This document shows positions 60,996-64,000 of a stretch of DNA of 64,000 nt, piece by piece. The DNA is taken from positions 1 to 64,000 of the forward strand of contig CACXUM010000019.1 of NCBI GenBank assembly GCA_902770835.1, given 5' to 3'. The position numbers were made by a program, and so were the translations under genes. The notes under the pieces are model-generated. The model had not been told where the DNA came from. It saw only the letters and a program-made list of their open reading frames with translations, and made no database searches. The stretch is from an uncultured Bacteroidia bacterium (GTDB lineage Bacteria; Bacteroidota; Bacteroidia; Bacteroidales; F082). The stretch's first letter is position 1. Each line of letters begins with the position of its first letter.

Positions 60996-61442
60996 TTACG
61001 ATAATTCCGCTTTCACTTCGGTATTTGATAAGGCTCTCGCGATGATTTGTGCATGGTCGAAGGCCAAATCGGGCAGACGGTTGAGGGCAAACCATTGCGC
61101 CTTGGCTGCATCGTCGCCGCCAACGGCTTTTTGTTGGGTGTCGTCAACACCCCAATAGGCCACGCTGACGGTGCGGTGACGCGGATCGCGGTCGATGGCA
61201 CCGAAAGCGTACAATTGGTGCAATTCGATGCCCGTCAGACCCGTTTCTTCTTGCAGTTCACGCGCCGCACAGGTGTCCAAGTCCTCTTCCATCTCCAAAA
61301 AACCGCCCGGCAAAGCCCAACAACCCTTGAAAGGCTCTTTGCCCCGCTCGATGAGGAGCAAATGCCAAACACATTCTATCTTCTTGAAAATCAAACAATC
61401 AGTTGTAACACACGGACGCGGATAATTGTAAGTGAAACTCAT
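60996..61442 (-). CDS. NUDIX hydrolase
   Basis: 148 residues with a complete Nudix box G-G-F-L-E-M-E-E-D-L then A-A-R-E-L-Q-E-E-T-G-L at about 46-69. Such proteins hydrolyse nucleoside diphosphate derivatives. The best match in the family is the ADP-ribose/NAD-type branch often annotated in Bacteroidota, but the substrate is not certain. It lies just upstream of the repeat array and shares its strand with the ATPase. Confidence 0.88.
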   Translation of the reverse strand: MSFTYNYPRPCVTTDCLIFKKIECVWHLLLIERGKEPFKGCWALPGGFLEMEEDLDTCAARELQEETGLTGIELHQLYAFGAIDRDPRHRTVSVAYWGVDDTQQKAVGGDDAAKAQWFALNRLPDLAFDHAQIIARALSNTEVKAELS

Positions 61443-61507
61443 AATGACCTATTTTTCGGCAAAAGTAAGATTATTTCTCTATTTTTGCGTCAATTATTCA
61501 TCGAATC

Positions 61508-62302
61508 ATGCAAAACCTTAACATCGCCTACATCCAAGCCGACCTCAAATGGGAGGACAAAACGGCCAATTTGCAACATTTCAGCCAATTATTAGAACAA
61601 GTGCAGCCCGAAACCGACCTGATTCTCCTGCCCGAGACCTTCACCACGGCTTTCCCCGTCGACCCGAAATTCTTCGCCGAAACCGAAGACGGCCCGACGA
61701 TGCAATGGCTTCAATATCAAGCTAAAGCGAAAAACGCTGTCATCGCTACCACTTTCCCGTTGGAAAAAGACGGGCTTTATTACAACAGCCTCGTTTGGAT
61801 GCGCCCCGATGGGAGTTATGAACTCTATTTCAAGCGGCACACTTTCACGATGGGCGGCGAGGACAAGTTGGTGGAACGCGGTGACCGTCAATTGATTGTG
61901 GAACTGAAAGGCTGGCGCATCCGCCCGATGGTGTGCTACGACATCCGTTTCCCCGTGTGGGCGAGAAACCGCTACCAAAACGGACAATACGAGTACGATT
62001 TGGCTTTCTATTTGGCCAACTTCCCCGATTCGCGAATGGTGGTTTGGAACACGCTCCTTGTGGCCCGCGCCATCGAGAACCAAGCCTATTGGATTGGCGT
62101 AAACCGCGTAGGCGAGGATGCCAACGATTTGCATTATAGTGGTGAATCTCAGGTGATTAATTCACGCGGCGAGGTCATTTCCAAAGCCGAACCTTACCAA
62201 GAAGCTGTGCTGCATTGCACTTTGGATGGTGAAAAACTGGAACGTTTCCGGCAGAAATTCCCTTTGGGACCGGATTGGGATGGGTTTGAAATCAAAATGT
62301 AA
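61508..62302 (+). CDS. Nitrilase-superfamily amidase, omega-amidase-like
   Basis: 264 residues of the nitrilase fold with the Glu-Lys-Cys triad: L-P-E-T-F (Glu43), Y-F-K-R-H (Lys109) and M-V-C-Y-D-I-R (Cys143). The pattern matches the YafV/omega-amidase branch that hydrolyses alpha-ketoglutaramate and similar amides as a clean-up enzyme. It begins 65 bases after the divergent Nudix gene start. Confidence 0.9.
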   Translation: MQNLNIAYIQADLKWEDKTANLQHFSQLLEQVQPETDLILLPETFTTAFPVDPKFFAETEDGPTMQWLQYQAKAKNAVIATTFPLEKDGLYYNSLVWMRPDGSYELYFKRHTFTMGGEDKLVERGDRQLIVELKGWRIRPMVCYDIRFPVWARNRYQNGQYEYDLAFYLANFPDSRMVVWNTLLVARAIENQAYWIGVNRVGEDANDLHYSGESQVINSRGEVISKAEPYQEAVLHCTLDGEKLERFRQKFPLGPDWDGFEIKM

Positions 62303-62307
62303 TTGAC

Positions 62308-63147
62308 ATGCAGCAAACCGGCGAAATCATATTATACCAGCCTAATGAAAACGTGCAACTTGAAGTGCGTTTGGAGGAGGAAACCGTTTGGCTTACTCAG
62401 GCGCAGATGGCGGAATTGTTTCAAAAGGACAGAACCGTCGTAACAAGACACATTAATAATGTGTTTGCGGAAGGAGAACTTGACCAAGAAAGCAATGTGC
62501 ATTTTTTGCACATTCCTTTTTCTGACCGTCCTGTGAAACTTTACAGCCTTGATGTCATCATATCGGTAGGCTATCGCGTCAAATCGCAACGCGGTATCCA
62601 ATTTCGCCAATGGGCAAACAAAGTCCTAAAAGACTATTTATTAAAAGGTTATGCCCTAAACCAACGGCTCTTGAAAATCGAAAACCAATTGGAAAGCCAA
62701 CAAAATCTGCTTGCTGAACATTCCGAAAAGATAGACTTTTTCGTCCGCACCTCGCTCCCTCCTGCTGAAGGCATTTTTTTTGAAGGTCAAGTGTTTGATG
62801 CCCATGTTTTTGTCAGCGACTTGGTTCGAAGTGCAAAAAAAAGTATTGTCCTCATTGACAATTACTTGGATGATACCGTGCTGAAACTGCTTGACAAACG
62901 CGCCCCAAATGTCAAAGCCACTGCTTATACCCGTCAGATAAGCCCTTCCCTACAAAACGACATCAACCTGCACAATGCACAATATGAACCAATTGATGTC
63001 GTTGAATTTGCCAATTCCCATGACCGTTTCCTGATGATTGACGAAACCGTTTATCATATCGGTGCATCGATGAAAGACTTGGGCAAGAAATGGTTCGCTT
63101 TCAGCAAGATGGAAATCACTTCGAGCCAACTTCTATCCAAAATGTAA
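62308..63147 (+). CDS. RhuM/ORF6N-type protein with PLD-like C-terminal half
   Basis: 279 residues. The N-terminal half (W-L-T-Q-A-Q-M-A-E-L-F, R-T-V-V-T-R-H-I-N-N-V, D-V-I-I-S-V-G-Y-R-V) is the RhuM-type DNA-binding region. The C-terminal half has S-I-V-L-I-D-N-Y and H-D-R-F-L-M-I-D, a phospholipase-D-like fold with one HxR-like site rather than the usual HxK. Such proteins occur near defence genes and may act as nucleases or phage-responsive regulators. It follows the amidase by five bases and precedes tadA by four. Confidence 0.72.
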   Translation: MQQTGEIILYQPNENVQLEVRLEEETVWLTQAQMAELFQKDRTVVTRHINNVFAEGELDQESNVHFLHIPFSDRPVKLYSLDVIISVGYRVKSQRGIQFRQWANKVLKDYLLKGYALNQRLLKIENQLESQQNLLAEHSEKIDFFVRTSLPPAEGIFFEGQVFDAHVFVSDLVRSAKKSIVLIDNYLDDTVLKLLDKRAPNVKATAYTRQISPSLQNDINLHNAQYEPIDVVEFANSHDRFLMIDETVYHIGASMKDLGKKWFAFSKMEITSSQLLSKM

Positions 63148-63151
63148 AACC

Positions 63152-63598
63152 ATGACTTTTAGCGTTTTCTCCGACGAATATTATATGAAACAAGCCTACC
63201 AAGAGGCTGAAATGGCTCTCGAAGCCGACGAAATTCCGATTGGTGCCGTTGTGGTGTGCAACAACAAAATCATCGCCCGCGCTCACAACCAAACCGAAAC
63301 CCTCAACGACGTGACCGCCCACGCCGAAATGCTCGCCATTACCGCTGCCGCCAATGCTTTGGGAGCCAAATATTTGGATGAATGTACGCTTTATGTCACT
63401 TTGGAGCCGTGCCCCATGTGCGCCGGTGCCTTGTGCCATGCCCACATAGGGAAAATCGTTTGGGCCGCCGACGACCCCAAGAATGGTTTTTCGCGTTTCG
63501 GCAAGATGCTACATTCCAAGACGAAAACCGAAACGGGCATCCTGCGTGATGATTGCTTGGCATTGCTGACGGAGTTTTTCAAGAATAAAAGGATATGA
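63152..63598 (+). CDS. tadA: tRNA(adenine34) deaminase
   Basis: 148 residues with the CDA-fold zinc motifs H-A-E (His57, Glu59) and P-C-P-M-C (Cys87, Cys90). It deaminates A34 of tRNA-Arg(ICG) to inosine. ATG 63152 is used; ATG 63185 is an alternative. A hairpin follows the stop. Confidence 0.93.
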   Translation: MTFSVFSDEYYMKQAYQEAEMALEADEIPIGAVVVCNNKIIARAHNQTETLNDVTAHAEMLAITAAANALGAKYLDECTLYVTLEPCPMCAGALCHAHIGKIVWAADDPKNGFSRFGKMLHSKTKTETGILRDDCLALLTEFFKNKRI

Positions 63599-63618
63599 AT
63601 AATTGGGCTGAAAATGAA

Positions 63619-63650
63619 GAAGGTCACACCGCGTTTGCGATGCGACCTTC
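63619..63650. terminator. Hairpin after tadA
   Basis: Arms GAAGGTC and GACCTTC with a 19-base loop. It lies between convergent tadA and the partial minus-strand gene. Confidence 0.6.
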
Positions 63651-63674
63651 CATGTTTAGGTTTGAATTAAGGGT

Positions 63675-64000
63675 TTACATCTTTTCGGGCGAAAGCACCT
63701 TAGGCAAATAGGTCTTGCCCGTGCCTTGCATACCCTTGCCACCGATTTCAAAGGTGCAGGTGGGTTCAAGATTGCTCAGACTGCTTCCTGTACTGGGTGC
63801 ACCTACAGGGAATGTGCCAGTAACCGTGTTCAACACACGACCATTGTAACGCACAGTCAGAACATAGTTCGTGGCAACCGACTCGTCGCAATTGCTGTAC
63901 ATCACGACGTATGCCTTGTACGTACCAGCCTCAACAGTGGCATCATCTTCGTAATAGATGTTCTCGTTGTTGATGTTGTCGATGCCGCAACCCGCATTGG
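63675..64000 (-). CDS. Partial secreted or surface protein (C-terminal end)
   Basis: The minus-strand frame runs off the right edge of the window. The visible 108 residues include N-A-G-C-G-I-D-N-I-N-N, A-G-T-Y-K-A-Y-V-V-M-Y and T-C-T-F-E-I-G-G-K-G-M-Q-G-T-G, resembling the beta-sandwich ends of exported Bacteroidota proteins. No start is in the window. Family not identified. Confidence 0.55.
   Translation of the reverse strand, partial: NAGCGIDNINNENIYYEDDATVEAGTYKAYVVMYSNCDESVATNYVLTVRYNGRVLNTVTGTFPVGAPSTGSSLSNLEPTCTFEIGGKGMQGTGKTYLPKVLSPEKM

Overview
The window looks like a chromosomal segment from an uncultured, probably gut-associated anaerobe of the phylum Bacteroidota, most likely order Bacteroidales. 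The evidence is: Bacteroidota-type -7 boxes (TAnnTTTG) before most genes, almost no Shine-Dalgarno sequences, type IX secretion (T9SS) sorting domains, a SusB-like GH97 enzyme, a HydF hydrogenase maturase, and the conserved run ftsX - DUF3098 - uppP - truB - queA. No rRNA, tRNA, CRISPR array, transposase or prophage was seen. Functions are assigned from motifs and family knowledge only; no database search was run.

Layout. 0-4.7 kb: a lipoprotein cut by the window edge, two mevalonate-pathway genes (mvaD and a GHMP kinase), a STAND-type ATPase and a GtrA membrane protein. 4.7-9 kb: a three-gene HipBST-like kinase toxin-antitoxin locus, recG and a DUF2442/DUF4160 pair. 9-20 kb: mostly housekeeping genes (tatD, tcdA, LMW-PTP, hydF, ssb, two beta-barrel genes, rnhA, comB, pfkA) plus a second ATPase. 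20-24.7 kb: YoeB and HicAB toxin-antitoxin pairs and AT-rich unknown genes around aspS. 24.7-36 kb: surface and secreted proteins, a glycosyltransferase, an L,D-transpeptidase, and a repeat-rich stretch that holds a copied 5' end of rlmN. 36-43 kb: rlmN, GH97, then a four-gene minus-strand operon of two ATPase-effector pairs (one Septu-like) that looks like a small defence island. 43-51 kb: an acyl-CoA carboxyltransferase, the ftsX-queA run, glyS and a third ATPase. 51.8-59.6 kb: two BspA/T9SS surface proteins that share a module, a membrane TPR-HTH regulator and another secreted protein. 59.7-64 kb: a fourth ATPase, a Nudix hydrolase, a nitrilase-like amidase, a RhuM/PLD-like protein, tadA and a partial secreted protein.

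Three themes stand out. First, each of the four ATPases of the AAA_14/DUF4143/DUF234 type has its own set of short iterated repeats on its promoter, with a different sequence and period for each gene. Second, dispersed palindromic or simple repeats occur inside coding frames (mvaD, GH97, two T9SS proteins) as well as between genes. Third, accessory stress and defence modules are dense: HipBST, YoeB, HicAB, DUF2442/DUF4160, RhuM/PLD and the double-ATPase operon.
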